32,342 nt of DNA from a virus. The notes under the pieces were generated by a model that was not told the origin of the DNA, did no database searches, and saw only the letters and a program-made list of their open reading frames with translations. Both the position numbers and the translations under genes were made by a program. Location: IMG/VR virus record IMGVR_UViG_3300042691_020927, positions 1-32,342 of that record; one strand, given 5' to 3'. This document shows positions 10,086 through 17,658 of the stretch, piece after piece; position 1 is the first letter of the stretch, and each line of letters opens with the position of its first letter.

Positions 10086-11339
10086 ATGTCTGAATTTATA
10101 TACACACAAAAAAGAACGAGACAATACAATGGCCCAGTAGACAGCGCTGACCATAATGAAAGAATTGAAGAGAATTATAAAGATTTAGTTTATTTATACA
10201 ATAAGTATAATGTAACTGACCAAAAGCTTTCTGAGGCATTTCAAAGGGTCTTAAAGGATCATATTTTTATTAATCAGTATATTAAAGATATGGACGATAG
10301 AATTAAGGCTCTTGAATCAAATGATGATTTAATATCTATCCACAGCTATTCTCAAATAGATAACTCCGCTATACCAGACGGCGAGTTTGCCATGCAGGGC
10401 GACGAGGTTCTTTCCTATGATCCTATTTACAATATAGTCACACTTCCAAAAATAGACGGTGCATCACACTCAAAATTAAAGTTCTTTACTGGTACAGATG
10501 GTCAGATAATTCCAAACTTTTTTGAAACAAAGATATCAAATACACTGCCTGGAGTCGATGTTCAGGGAGCCATTATAGATGGAACAAACGTCTATAATTC
10601 AATATTGGATAGATCTGACAAATACTGGAAGCGTAGCATTATCACAGATACTACATCGCCCTACGGTGCTCAGATGTTTTTGTATGTTAAAGTTCCACTT
10701 GAATACACTGGCTCAAAGAAGACTAACTTTATAAAATTAAATCCTTTTCCACTCTTTGGCGTAGATATTTTGTCCATAGAGTACACCACAATAACAAATC
10801 CTACAATGACAGAGTACGATACTTGGTATCCTTTGAATAGAGATAGGTTATATGACGGTAACACAGATGCTGTAGGAAAGGTTCCACCTGGAGCTTGGAC
10901 GACAGCTGGTTCTGATTACATTTTAAATTCTGGTCCAATAGGTTTTTATTTCCAGGATTTAGAAATAACAGCTTTCAGAATAGCTATGAGACAAAAGAAC
11001 TATCTGATTGAAAATAATAAAAAAGTATATACTTATGGTCTAAGCGACATGGACATCAGATATGATAAATTTTTGCCATCTGGTAGAATGATATTTAAAT
11101 TTGACGCTCCAGAAGGGGATACAATATCTTCTATTACAAACGTCACACCAAAGATCTACAATGTATCACCCTCTCTTTTGTCTCAAGCTTTTAGCTATAG
11201 AGTAATCTATAGAGATGGTTCAATATACACCCTTGAAAACCCTGGTTCCTCTAATTCCGTATGGATTGAGGTTACACTAAATCAGCTTTCTGACGGCACT
11301 GCTCCAGTTTTGTCTGATTTAGTCGTGAATTATAACTAA
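10086..11339 (+). CDS. Tail-module structural protein
   Basis: This 417-residue protein follows the previous stop by one base. Residues 1-75 are helical with a coiled-coil pattern (NYKDLVYLYNKYNVTDQKL, ending MDDRIKALESND). The following ~340 residues are beta-rich, with YWKRSIITD and MFLYVKVPLEYTGSKKT segments resembling sugar-binding or receptor-facing tail domains in general style. The C-terminus ends on a hydrophobic strand (APVLSDLVVNYN). The layout, helical foot plus beta body, matches the large neighbours at smaller size. Likely a baseplate or fibre component; function inferred from context. Confidence 0.55.
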   Translation: MSEFIYTQKRTRQYNGPVDSADHNERIEENYKDLVYLYNKYNVTDQKLSEAFQRVLKDHIFINQYIKDMDDRIKALESNDDLISIHSYSQIDNSAIPDGEFAMQGDEVLSYDPIYNIVTLPKIDGASHSKLKFFTGTDGQIIPNFFETKISNTLPGVDVQGAIIDGTNVYNSILDRSDKYWKRSIITDTTSPYGAQMFLYVKVPLEYTGSKKTNFIKLNPFPLFGVDILSIEYTTITNPTMTEYDTWYPLNRDRLYDGNTDAVGKVPPGAWTTAGSDYILNSGPIGFYFQDLEITAFRIAMRQKNYLIENNKKVYTYGLSDMDIRYDKFLPSGRMIFKFDAPEGDTISSITNVTPKIYNVSPSLLSQAFSYRVIYRDGSIYTLENPGSSNSVWIEVTLNQLSDGTAPVLSDLVVNYN

Positions 11340-11364
11340 AGATAAACATATTCATAATTACTAT

Positions 11365-11382
11365 ATAAGCTTAAGAGCTTAT
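11365..11382 (+). promoter_or_regulatory. Hairpin in the leader of the duplicated-domain structural gene
   Basis: ATAAGCT at 11365-11371 and AGCTTAT at 11376-11382 form a perfect 7-bp stem with a TAAG loop. It has no T tract, so it is not a typical terminator. It sits 2 bases before the strong ribosome binding site and could stabilise the leader or be a processing site. This is a structural observation only. Confidence 0.4.
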
Positions 11383-11384
11383 CC

Positions 11385-11390
11385 AAGGAG
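11385..11390 (+). promoter_or_regulatory. Strong ribosome binding site (AAGGAG)
   Basis: AAGGAG lies 6 bases before the ATG at 11397. It is among the best Shine-Dalgarno matches in the window and, together with the codon use of the gene, suggests that the protein is made in large amounts. Confidence 0.75.
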
Positions 11391-11396
11391 ACTAAA

Positions 11397-12023
11397 ATGG
11401 CTACTTTTTACGTAGGACCCCGTCCTGTACTTAAGGGTCAAAACACTGCACAGATGGTTAATCCATATACCACAATGACCGGCAAGGCCAAAGGTGCAGG
11501 GACCTATTCGTACTATCCACTTTACAGCACAAGCCATGTTCTAGATGGTGCGCCAGATAATGACCACACCCCTGGTACTGGATACCATCCTGGCAATGTG
11601 TTACTTTCGCAAATTTTTAACGGCACTAGCCTTTATATTCACCCACTCGCTGGGACATTCCCAGACGGTACTGCAACATATGATGGTGCAAGATTCCGTC
11701 CAATGGAGTACAAAGGTTTAGCTGGTGCAGCAGCCTTCCCAAGCGGTTTTGGTCACGCAGACAGAACAAGCGATTACAGCTACAATAACTACATATTTGA
11801 TGGTGTTAGCTCAGCTAATGTTTTTGCTAATACAGGTCACGCTCCAAGAACAGATGCACAGGGAGCACCAGCTTCATTTGGATCTTTCAGACCAGACGAG
11901 TATAATGGTCTTGCTAGTGCAAAAGTTTTTACAGATGGCTACGGTCAAGCAAACGTAACGGGTGATTATGGTAGAGAGAAAGTGCAAGAGTGGTACGGAG
12001 TACCATCTGCAAAAGCTCTCTAA
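11397..12023 (+). CDS. Probable abundant virion protein with an internal duplication
   Basis: This 208-residue protein is Gly/Ala/Tyr-rich and uses codons such as GGT, CGT and GCT more than its neighbours, consistent with high expression. Residues ~100-143 and ~164-208 are a visible duplication: FRPMEYKGLAGAAAF matches FRPDEYNGLASAKVF, GFGHADRTSDY matches GYGQANVTGDY, and FDGVSSANVF matches WYGVPSAKAL. It has no signal peptide or membrane helix. It ends the structural block and is preceded by a leader of 57 bases with a hairpin and strong ribosome binding site. It may be a capsid-decorating or tail-surface protein; that is inferred from abundance signals and position, and I do not recognise a named family. 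Confidence 0.6.
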   Translation: MATFYVGPRPVLKGQNTAQMVNPYTTMTGKAKGAGTYSYYPLYSTSHVLDGAPDNDHTPGTGYHPGNVLLSQIFNGTSLYIHPLAGTFPDGTATYDGARFRPMEYKGLAGAAAFPSGFGHADRTSDYSYNNYIFDGVSSANVFANTGHAPRTDAQGAPASFGSFRPDEYNGLASAKVFTDGYGQANVTGDYGREKVQEWYGVPSAKAL

Positions 12024-12276
12024 TTATTTTAGCTCTCCTGTTGAGCTAGAAAAAGATTCTAGAACAACAGGTTTAATTGGATGGGCAATACTGGCGTCTT
12101 TTGTGGTCGCTTATGATATTTATGCAATAAAAAGCAGGAAAGCTGAAACGCTAACAAGAAGTTTTTGGAGGCTTTCTGAGAATAAAATCTCAAAGTTTCC
12201 TGTTCTTGCAGCGTGGGTAATAATAACATTTCACCTTATGCTGGAAAAAGATGTAAGAAGAAGAATAACTAAATAG
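11962..12276 (+). CDS. Small two-helix membrane protein (actinophage DUF7427-like)
   Basis: The recognisable part is TTGLIGWAILASFVVAYDIYA followed by a basic loop, a second hydrophobic helix (FPVLAAWVIITFHLML) and a basic tail. This order, with an AYD motif in helix 1 and a conserved H/L-rich helix 2, recalls a small membrane protein family common in actinophages near the structural/lysis region; I name DUF7427 from memory and with caution. The start is uncertain: no ATG, GTG or TTG exists between 11971 and the first helix, so the start must be GTG 11962 or ATG 11968 inside the previous gene (~55-62 base overlap), or translation enters by another route. It ends 63 bases before the terminator. 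Role might be in lysis or superinfection control, which is speculation. Confidence 0.5.
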   Translation: MIMVERKCKSGTEYHLQKLSNYFSSPVELEKDSRTTGLIGWAILASFVVAYDIYAIKSRKAETLTRSFWRLSENKISKFPVLAAWVIITFHLMLEKDVRRRITK

Positions 12277-12338
12277 CCTTCATATATATATTATCGGACT
12301 TACGGTGGTATACTATTGTAGGCGGATGAATAGAAATT
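12277..12338 (+). promoter_or_regulatory. Possible promoter region before the terminator
   Basis: The stretch is AT-rich and contains TATACT at 12309-12314, a good -10 element, but no convincing -35 box at the usual distance. A transcript started here would meet the terminator within about 25 bases, so any promoter would make only a short RNA or be attenuated. Weak evidence. Confidence 0.2.
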
Positions 12339-12368
12339 CCCGCTCTTATGAGCGGGTTTTTCTCTTTT
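12339..12368 (+). terminator. Intrinsic terminator between structural and metabolic blocks
   Basis: CCCGCTC (12339-12345) and GAGCGGG (12350-12356) form a 7-bp GC-rich stem with a TTAT loop, followed directly by TTTTTTCTCTTTT. This is a textbook rho-independent terminator. It ends the structural operon. A short palindrome with core AAGCGCTT (12371-12378) lies just downstream and could be an operator for the next operon. Confidence 0.85.
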
Positions 12369-12419
12369 ATAAGCGCTTTTATAGGTTTGAGCAAGTTTAA
12401 GTAGAGGTATAAGGGTTAT

Positions 12420-13127
12420 ATGTTAATCGAAGATCTGCAGAAGGTTGTTGACGGCGAATCGCTTCCGACCAATGTTGCAGACATGTACTTAAAAATATAT
12501 GTGTCTGACATAGACTGGAAGCCTCACATTGCAAAGCACTGGTCTAATACAAAGAATAAAATGTCAGAAGAAGATACAGCTAAAGCACACATAAGAAAAT
12601 CTATTGCTTGTGCTAGCTTGATTCCAGTATATGACAAAAAAATTATTCCTGATCCACCACAAAACTTATTATTCTGGTGTCCTACTTGGTCTCAGTTTAA
12701 TGAGAGAGATTGGATTGAGTTGTATAAAAGAGTTGTCGAAGACGATATAAAAATCAGAAATCATAGGAAGAAACTTTTGTCTTATGGTGTTATAGATTCA
12801 ATCGACTATTTACCGCTTACTAGACAAGCTTTTAACTGGCTTTATATGAAAGCTGAAGAAACCAGTGCGGTTACAAAAAACAAAGAAGATCTAATTAAAA
12901 AGTTTGAAAACTTAGTTAAAATATACGGTGGCGCAGTTATCTGTAATGTTTTTTCTAAGCATGAAAACAATATAGCAAAAGTACTTAATTGGAGAAGTGG
13001 ATATTTTATAGAGAAAGAAATATATAAAATATACACACCAGAACAAATAAGCAAAATAAAGCAAACGGAAATATCTAAAATAGATCCGAAATACGTAAAG
13101 AAACTAACTAAAAACAAGGAGTCATGA
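12420..13127 (+). CDS. Unknown phage protein, first gene of the metabolic block
   Basis: This 235-residue soluble protein starts with ATG 12420 behind an AAGGG ribosome binding site. It is predicted mostly helical, with Trp-rich segments (DIDWKPHIAKHWSN, FWCPTWSQFNERDWIE) and a Lys-rich C-terminus (SKIKQTEISKIDPKYVKKL). No catalytic motif or membrane helix is seen. It is the first gene after the terminator and overlaps nrdJ by up to 4 bases, so it is co-transcribed and coupled with ribonucleotide reductase, but I cannot assign a function. Confidence 0.6.
   Translation: MLIEDLQKVVDGESLPTNVADMYLKIYVSDIDWKPHIAKHWSNTKNKMSEEDTAKAHIRKSIACASLIPVYDKKIIPDPPQNLLFWCPTWSQFNERDWIELYKRVVEDDIKIRNHRKKLLSYGVIDSIDYLPLTRQAFNWLYMKAEETSAVTKNKEDLIKKFENLVKIYGGAVICNVFSKHENNIAKVLNWRSGYFIEKEIYKIYTPEQISKIKQTEISKIDPKYVKKLTKNKES
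13116..13121 (+). promoter_or_regulatory. Ribosome binding site that decides the nrdJ start
   Basis: AAGGAG ends 2 bases before ATG 13124 but 5 bases before ATG 13127. The spacing favours 13127 as the true start, although 13124 would give the classic ATGA overlap with the upstream stop. Confidence 0.6.
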
Positions 13128-15241
13128 TGTCTGTTGAGACGATAACACAAGAGCAAACTACCACTAATTTTAATCCAAGTATAAGCAATAATAAAACCAC
13201 TAATATGTTCTCGTTCAGAATAAGTGATGATTTTTTAGCTTCGTATAAGACAAAGACTCCTCCTTTTGGCTATAAAGATGCTGGCGGAAACTCAGTAGGT
13301 GAAATTACATTTCTTCGTACCTATTCGCGCCTAAAAGAAGACGGGACCAAAGAGACGTGGGTTGACGTATGTGAGAGAGTAATTAATGGAATGTACTCTT
13401 TACAGAAAGATCACTGCAAGAGAAATAGACTTCCATGGAATGATGCCAAGGCACAAGCTTCAGCTAAAGAGGCATTTGACCGTTTGTTTAACCTTAAGTG
13501 GACACCACCTGGAAGAGGACTTTGGGTTATGGGCACGCAGATTGTTAATGTACAGAGAAACTCAGCTGCACTACAAAACTGTGCGTTTGTTTCAACCGCA
13601 GAAATGAACAAATTAAATCCAGCAAAACCATTTGCATTTCTCATGGAGGCGTCAATGCTTGGCGTTGGTGTTGGGTTTGATGACAAAGGTGCAGATAAGG
13701 ATTTTACAATCTATGAACCATCAAAACCTGTAGTCACTGAAGCGATAGAGGACAGCAGAGAGGGTTGGGTACAGTCAGTAACCAATCTAATTAACTGCTA
13801 TCTTAAAGCTGATCAAAACCCAATTGAGTTTGACTACTCTCTTGTTCGTCCAGCTGGAACTCCAATTAAAACATTTGGTGGTACTGCATCTGGTCCTGGC
13901 CCGCTAATTAAGCTACACAAAGCAATCAACTCTTTATTTAAGGGCAGAGACGGACAGAAGCTCACTAGAAAAGATATAGCAGATATTGGTAACCTTATTG
14001 GAGTTTGCGTAGTGTCTGGAAATGTTAGAAGATCAGCAGAGCTTTTGATAGGAAGAATCGATGACGCAGACTTCTTGAACCTTAAAAACGCAGAAGTATT
14101 TCCTGAAAGAAATTCGTATGACTCTGAGAATCCTGGTTGGGGATGGATGTCAAACAATTCGGTTGAAACTTCTGTCGGCCAAGACCTTTCTCCAATTGTA
14201 GAGGGAATAGCTAGAAACGGAGAGCCAGGAGTAATTTGGCTTGACATGTCAAGAAAGTATGGCCGTTTGGCAGATGCCCCAAACAACAAAGACTGGCGTG
14301 TAGCTGGCTATAACCCATGCGCAGAACAGTCCCTAGAGTCCTATGAGTGTTGCACTCTAGTAGAGACATATCTTAATCGTCACGAAAACCTAGAAGATTA
14401 TAAGCGTACTCTTAAGTTTGCTTATCTTTATGCAAAGACAGTAACTCTGCTTCCAACCCATTGGGAAGAGACAAATGCTATCATGCAACGCAACCGTAGA
14501 ATTGGAACATCAATGTCTGGCGTTGCTAATTTTGCTGACAGCGTCGGTATGCCAGTGCTTCGTGAGTGGATGGACGAGGGTTATAAGACCGTTAAGAATT
14601 ACGATACCGTATATTCAGAGTGGCTTGGTATTCGTGAGTCAATTAAGATGACTACCGTTAAGCCTTCAGGTACAGTTTCAATTCTTGCTGGTGAGTCACC
14701 TGGTGTTCACTGGACCCCTGGTGGAAAGTATTTTGACAGAGCAATTAGATTCTCTAACGATGACCCAATGCTTCCTTTGTTTAAGATGGCAAACTATCGT
14801 GTTGAGCCTGCATCTGAATCACCAGATACTACAAGTGTTGTATTCTTTCCAATTAAGTCAGACGCCAATAGATCTGAAAAAGAAGTGACTATTTTTGAGA
14901 AAATGGCTCTTGCAGCAGCAGCTCAAAGATACTGGTCTGATAACTCTGTTTCTGTTACAATTTCTTTCGACGCAGAAAAAGAAAAAGATTATATTGGTAC
15001 AGTTCTTCACATGTATGATGGTCAGTTAAAGACTGTTTCCTTCCTTCCTGAGGGTAATATGACTTACCCCCAGATGCCATACACTCAGATTACTGAAGAA
15101 GAATATGAATCATATACTGGAAAGTTATTCCCAATTGATTTCTCTGGAGTCTATGCTGGGATGGCCTCAGATGCAATAGGTGAAAACTACTGCACTACAG
15201 ATTCATGTGAAATTAAATTTATAAAGGAAAACAATAAGTAA
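13127..15241 (+). CDS. nrdJ: Adenosylcobalamin-dependent ribonucleoside-triphosphate reductase (class II)
   Basis: The enzyme reduces ribonucleotides to deoxyribonucleotides for phage DNA synthesis using a B12-generated radical. At ~704 residues it is close to the monomeric Lactobacillus-type enzyme. Visible motifs: PPGRGLWVMGT near residue 125, first redox Cys C152 (LQNCAFVST), the thiyl-radical Cys C398 and E400 in NPCAEQSLE, the second redox Cys at C409 (11 residues after C398, as in the model enzyme), the phosphate loop VKPSGTVSILAG, and a C-terminal CX4C pair C689/C694 (CTTDSC) that would re-reduce the active site. All key residues are present, so it should be active. No small subunit is needed. 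It needs cobalamin from the host. Neighbours thyX and dCMP deaminase complete a dNTP pathway. Identification is firm. Confidence 0.95.
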   Translation: MSVETITQEQTTTNFNPSISNNKTTNMFSFRISDDFLASYKTKTPPFGYKDAGGNSVGEITFLRTYSRLKEDGTKETWVDVCERVINGMYSLQKDHCKRNRLPWNDAKAQASAKEAFDRLFNLKWTPPGRGLWVMGTQIVNVQRNSAALQNCAFVSTAEMNKLNPAKPFAFLMEASMLGVGVGFDDKGADKDFTIYEPSKPVVTEAIEDSREGWVQSVTNLINCYLKADQNPIEFDYSLVRPAGTPIKTFGGTASGPGPLIKLHKAINSLFKGRDGQKLTRKDIADIGNLIGVCVVSGNVRRSAELLIGRIDDADFLNLKNAEVFPERNSYDSENPGWGWMSNNSVETSVGQDLSPIVEGIARNGEPGVIWLDMSRKYGRLADAPNNKDWRVAGYNPCAEQSLESYECCTLVETYLNRHENLEDYKRTLKFAYLYAKTVTLLPTHWEETNAIMQRNRRIGTSMSGVANFADSVGMPVLREWMDEGYKTVKNYDTVYSEWLGIRESIKMTTVKPSGTVSILAGESPGVHWTPGGKYFDRAIRFSNDDPMLPLFKMANYRVEPASESPDTTSVVFFPIKSDANRSEKEVTIFEKMALAAAAQRYWSDNSVSVTISFDAEKEKDYIGTVLHMYDGQLKTVSFLPEGNMTYPQMPYTQITEEEYESYTGKLFPIDFSGVYAGMASDAIGENYCTTDSCEIKFIKENNK

Positions 15242-15250
15242 ACGATAAGT

Positions 15251-15607
15251 ATGTCAGAATTTGAAGATGATGATATAGATAAAATGTTTGAAGAAATAAT
15301 AGGGTCAGACGGACTAGAGGATATGAAGTCTCATGAAGTCGATGCTATTATTAACATAGAAAAAGTTTCCACAGAGATTCTCTTAAAGGAATTGAATTTT
15401 ATAATTCAATCTCTATCTAGGGCTACTACTCATGTTTCCGAATTGGCTATTAGCTTTATGTCAATAGAGGATTATGCCCTAGATGATGATTTAAGAGATC
15501 TCTTGGGAACTATCTATAAGTTAACTGAAGATTTAGATGAATATATGGTAGAATTATTTATAGAAGAATCAGAGTTATTAGAAGAAGAAGATGAAGAAGA
15601 TGAGTGA
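15251..15607 (+). CDS. Small very acidic helical protein
   Basis: This 118-residue protein is strongly acidic, with an N-terminal EFEDDDIDKMFEEIIGSDG and a C-terminal run of Glu/Asp (EESELLEEEDEEDE), and helical segments between. It resembles DNA-mimic or scaffolding-type acidic proteins in composition only. It lies 9 bases after nrdJ and its acidic tail codons (GAA/GAT repeats) also supply the purine-rich ribosome binding region of thyX, which overlaps it. The function is unknown to me. Confidence 0.6.
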   Translation: MSEFEDDDIDKMFEEIIGSDGLEDMKSHEVDAIINIEKVSTEILLKELNFIIQSLSRATTHVSELAISFMSIEDYALDDDLRDLLGTIYKLTEDLDEYMVELFIEESELLEEEDEEDE

Positions 15608-16307
15608 TAATAATTTAGTTACAGTTTTAGATAACGGTTACGTACGCCTCGTTGACCATATGGGGTCTGATCTCTCTGTCGTTAATGCGGCAAGAGCTTC
15701 TTTTGCAAAAGAAAGTAAAGAGTTTTCTACTAGCGATGCTAGATTGATAGACTTTTTGGCCAGAGAAAATCATATGTCTCCATTTCGTCACGCCTTTATG
15801 ACTTTTGAATTTAAGGCTCCATTGATGGTTGCACGACAGCATTGGAAATATGTTGTTGGTTCCGATCACACAATGGACTCTTGGAACGAGTCTTCTAGAA
15901 GATATGTGACAATGGAGCCAGAGTTTTATATACCAAAGTCTGATCAGTGGAGATTAGCTCCAGAAGATAAAAAACAAGGCTCTGCTGGACTGTCTGATCC
16001 TTTTACTGGAGCTGCTCTTTCTGAGCAATTGATTAGATATATAGAACAAGGTGAGGCATATTACAACCTGGCAATGGAGTCTGGAATTGCTCCAGAACAA
16101 GCAAGATTATTCCTTCCGGCATATGCTATGCATGTAGTTTACAGATGGTCATGCAGCCTTCAGTCAGCATGTCTTTTCTTAGTGCAGAGACTAGAAGAGC
16201 AGGCGCAAGAGGAAATTAGAGACTATGCAGAAGCAGTCCTTTTGCTTATAAAAGATTTGTATCCTGTGTCCATCAAGGCACTTGTTGGCAAGTACTCATA
16301 TGCTTGA
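15600..16307 (+). CDS. thyX: Flavin-dependent thymidylate synthase with variant signature
   Basis: ThyX makes dTMP from dUMP with FAD, NADPH and methylene-tetrahydrofolate. About 235 residues (238 if ATG 15591 is used) match the family length. Recognisable parts are the N-terminal AARASFAKESKEFS, RLIDFLARENHMSPFRHAFMTF, the substrate-binding MVARQHWKY, SWNESSRRYVTMEPEFY, and C-terminal PEQARLFLPAYAM. In the usual signature RHRxxSxNExSxRY, the RHR is replaced by KYVVGSDHTMD, giving an insertion before NESSRRY; a similar variant occurs, to my recollection, in other actinophage ThyX. The start is ambiguous because both ATGs sit in the purine-rich end of the upstream gene. It probably works with dCMP deaminase, which supplies dUMP. 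Confidence 0.92.
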   Translation: MSDNNLVTVLDNGYVRLVDHMGSDLSVVNAARASFAKESKEFSTSDARLIDFLARENHMSPFRHAFMTFEFKAPLMVARQHWKYVVGSDHTMDSWNESSRRYVTMEPEFYIPKSDQWRLAPEDKKQGSAGLSDPFTGAALSEQLIRYIEQGEAYYNLAMESGIAPEQARLFLPAYAMHVVYRWSCSLQSACLFLVQRLEEQAQEEIRDYAEAVLLLIKDLYPVSIKALVGKYSYA

Positions 16308-16464
16308 TGTTTTATATATAATTCTATTTTCCATAGCCATTAATTGGATGATTAGCTTGTCTATTCTTTTTCAGGTTACTGAAGATAAGGCAATTAAGAT
16401 AAGATCTGGTATACTGTTGTTCTTATCGGGAATTATTAGTGGGTGTTTGATTTACTTATTATGA
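16300..16464 (+). CDS. Small two-helix membrane protein
   Basis: ATG 16300, overlapping the thyX end by 8 bases, begins a 54-residue protein with two hydrophobic helices (VLYIILFSIAINWMISLSIL, and GILLFLSGIISGCLIYLL) joined by a charged turn (TEDKAIKIRS). An upstream TTG at 16282 is a poorer start. It is almost certainly an inner-membrane hairpin. Its stop overlaps the next ATG by 4 bases. Function unknown. Confidence 0.6.
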   Translation: MLDVLYIILFSIAINWMISLSILFQVTEDKAIKIRSGILLFLSGIISGCLIYLL

Positions 16465-16919
16465 CTTACGGTGACTTAACAAGAAAAGATCTGCAATACA
16501 TGCAGATGTGTTATAGTGCAGCTACAATCTTTTCTACATGTGGAAAGAAGAAATACGCTGCCATATTAGTAGACGAGTACGGTCACATTGTTGGCTTTGG
16601 CTATAATGGTGGTCCTAGTGGGTCAGTCCATTGTGAAGATGGAGGATGTCCTAGATACAAGGAAATGTCTCCTAGCGGATCTAACTACGACAATTGTATT
16701 TCTATTCATGCTGAAGCAAATGCCCTTTTGCATTCTGACTATAGCTCTAGACCAAGAAAGATATATGTCAACGGACCACCATGTCTTGGTTGCGCTAAGC
16801 TAATAGCAAATAGCACAATCACTGATGTTTATTATGTAACAGATAATGATTACACTAACTGGGATAACATAGAAACATTCCTTAATTCATGTAATATACA
16901 AACCCATAGGATAAAATAG
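16461..16919 (+). CDS. Deoxycytidylate (dCMP) deaminase
   Basis: This zinc enzyme converts dCMP to dUMP, the ThyX substrate. From ATG 16461 (ATGA overlap) it is 152 residues. The catalytic motif HAE is H83-A-E85 (CISIHAEANALL) and the second zinc ligands are C108 and C111 in PPCLGCAKLI. The glycine-rich substrate loop GFGYNGGPSG and the HCEDGGCPR segment are typical of the dCMP branch and may bind a second zinc. All catalytic residues are present. The location right after thyX and near nrdJ fits a dTTP supply pathway. Confidence 0.93.
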   Translation: MTYGDLTRKDLQYMQMCYSAATIFSTCGKKKYAAILVDEYGHIVGFGYNGGPSGSVHCEDGGCPRYKEMSPSGSNYDNCISIHAEANALLHSDYSSRPRKIYVNGPPCLGCAKLIANSTITDVYYVTDNDYTNWDNIETFLNSCNIQTHRIK

Positions 16920-17164
16920 TGGCTGCATCAAAAGTAAACTATATAGTTATTTACGCTGGACACAGTCAGGTGTATGGGTGCTCTTCAAAGAAGATAGCAT
17001 TGGAATCTGCTCCTCCAGAAGGGTGTTCTTTATCTGATAAAAAGGTGTTATTTATAACATTTGAGCCTGATACAAATCAACTTTCAGTATATAAAGTCGA
17101 TGATGATGAGGTTATCAATGCTGATATAAAGCTAAAAAAAGAGAAAAAAACAGAAAATGAGTAA
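16919..17164 (+). CDS. Small unknown protein, GTG start
   Basis: An 81-residue protein whose GTG start overlaps the deaminase stop by one base (TAGTG). It has a compact N-terminal alpha/beta part (VNYIVIYAGHSQVYGCSSKK) and a charged, Lys/Glu-rich tail (ADIKLKKEKKTENE). No motif is recognised. Translation is probably coupled to the upstream gene. Confidence 0.5.
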   Translation: MAASKVNYIVIYAGHSQVYGCSSKKIALESAPPEGCSLSDKKVLFITFEPDTNQLSVYKVDDDEVINADIKLKKEKKTENE

Positions 17165-17396
17165 GAAAAATTCCTACAAAAAAAAGATAAACGTAAAACT
17201 TTTACCAGGACAAGCTGCATTTGTTGCTGATTTAGAAACACTTCAACATATCATAGATACATATAAGTATTTATCTGAGTCAGCTGAAACAAAGCAAGAG
17301 AAAGAATCTTGGTTAGCAATCTGTGAAGATATAGCTTACTGGATAAACGAAACATACTATTCGGATCAGGACAATGGACAAGAAGAAGAATGGTAA
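17157..17396 (+). CDS. Small unknown protein
   Basis: A 79-residue protein starting 8 bases inside the previous gene. The N-terminus is Lys-rich (MSKKNSYKKKINVKL), followed by helices (VADLETLQHIIDTYKYL, and WLAICEDIAYWINETYY) and an acidic end. It may be a helical-hairpin protein. I do not recognise it. Confidence 0.5.
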   Translation: MSKKNSYKKKINVKLLPGQAAFVADLETLQHIIDTYKYLSESAETKQEKESWLAICEDIAYWINETYYSDQDNGQEEEW

Positions 17397-17658
17397 AGTT
17401 TTAGTTTTTTTATTAGGATGCTTTTCTGTAGGTCTAATAGCTGGATCTATCAGTAAAAATAAGTTTAAGAAAAACTTTATTAACAACCCTCTAACAATAG
17501 AGAACTACGTAAATAGACTTTCTGAGTTTGATTTAACACCGCAAAAAGAAGCCTCTGAGCTATTCTTTGATCTTATCTCTAGTGGTTTTAATGCACAAAA
17601 AGCTTTTGAAGTAGTACAAAAAGAATGTATTGAAGCTGGAGAAAAATTTTATGATTGA
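17374..17658 (+). CDS. Small membrane-anchored protein
   Basis: A 94-residue protein overlapping its upstream neighbour by 23 bases. Residues 9-27 form a hydrophobic segment after a Lys-rich start (KVLVFLLGCFSVGLIAGSI), so it is a signal-anchor or, because of the LLGC sequence, possibly a lipoprotein. The rest is soluble and helical (TPQKEASELFFDLISSGFN). The function is unknown. Confidence 0.5.
   Translation: MDKKKNGKVLVFLLGCFSVGLIAGSISKNKFKKNFINNPLTIENYVNRLSEFDLTPQKEASELFFDLISSGFNAQKAFEVVQKECIEAGEKFYD

Noticed and set aside
11725-11958. A 77-codon plus-strand frame inside the duplicated-domain gene
   Set aside because: Low-complexity Gln/Leu/Met-rich translation, completely inside another gene with strong coding sense; a shadow.
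12408-12413. TATAAG as a -10 element for the gene at 12420
   Set aside because: The only -35-like TTGAGC is 15 bases away and the ATG is just 6 bases downstream, leaving no room for the ribosome binding site in the transcript.
13834-14289. Long minus-strand open frame of 151 codons opposite nrdJ
   Set aside because: It lies entirely within the conserved coding region of nrdJ on the other strand, has no ribosome binding site and reads like an antisense shadow.
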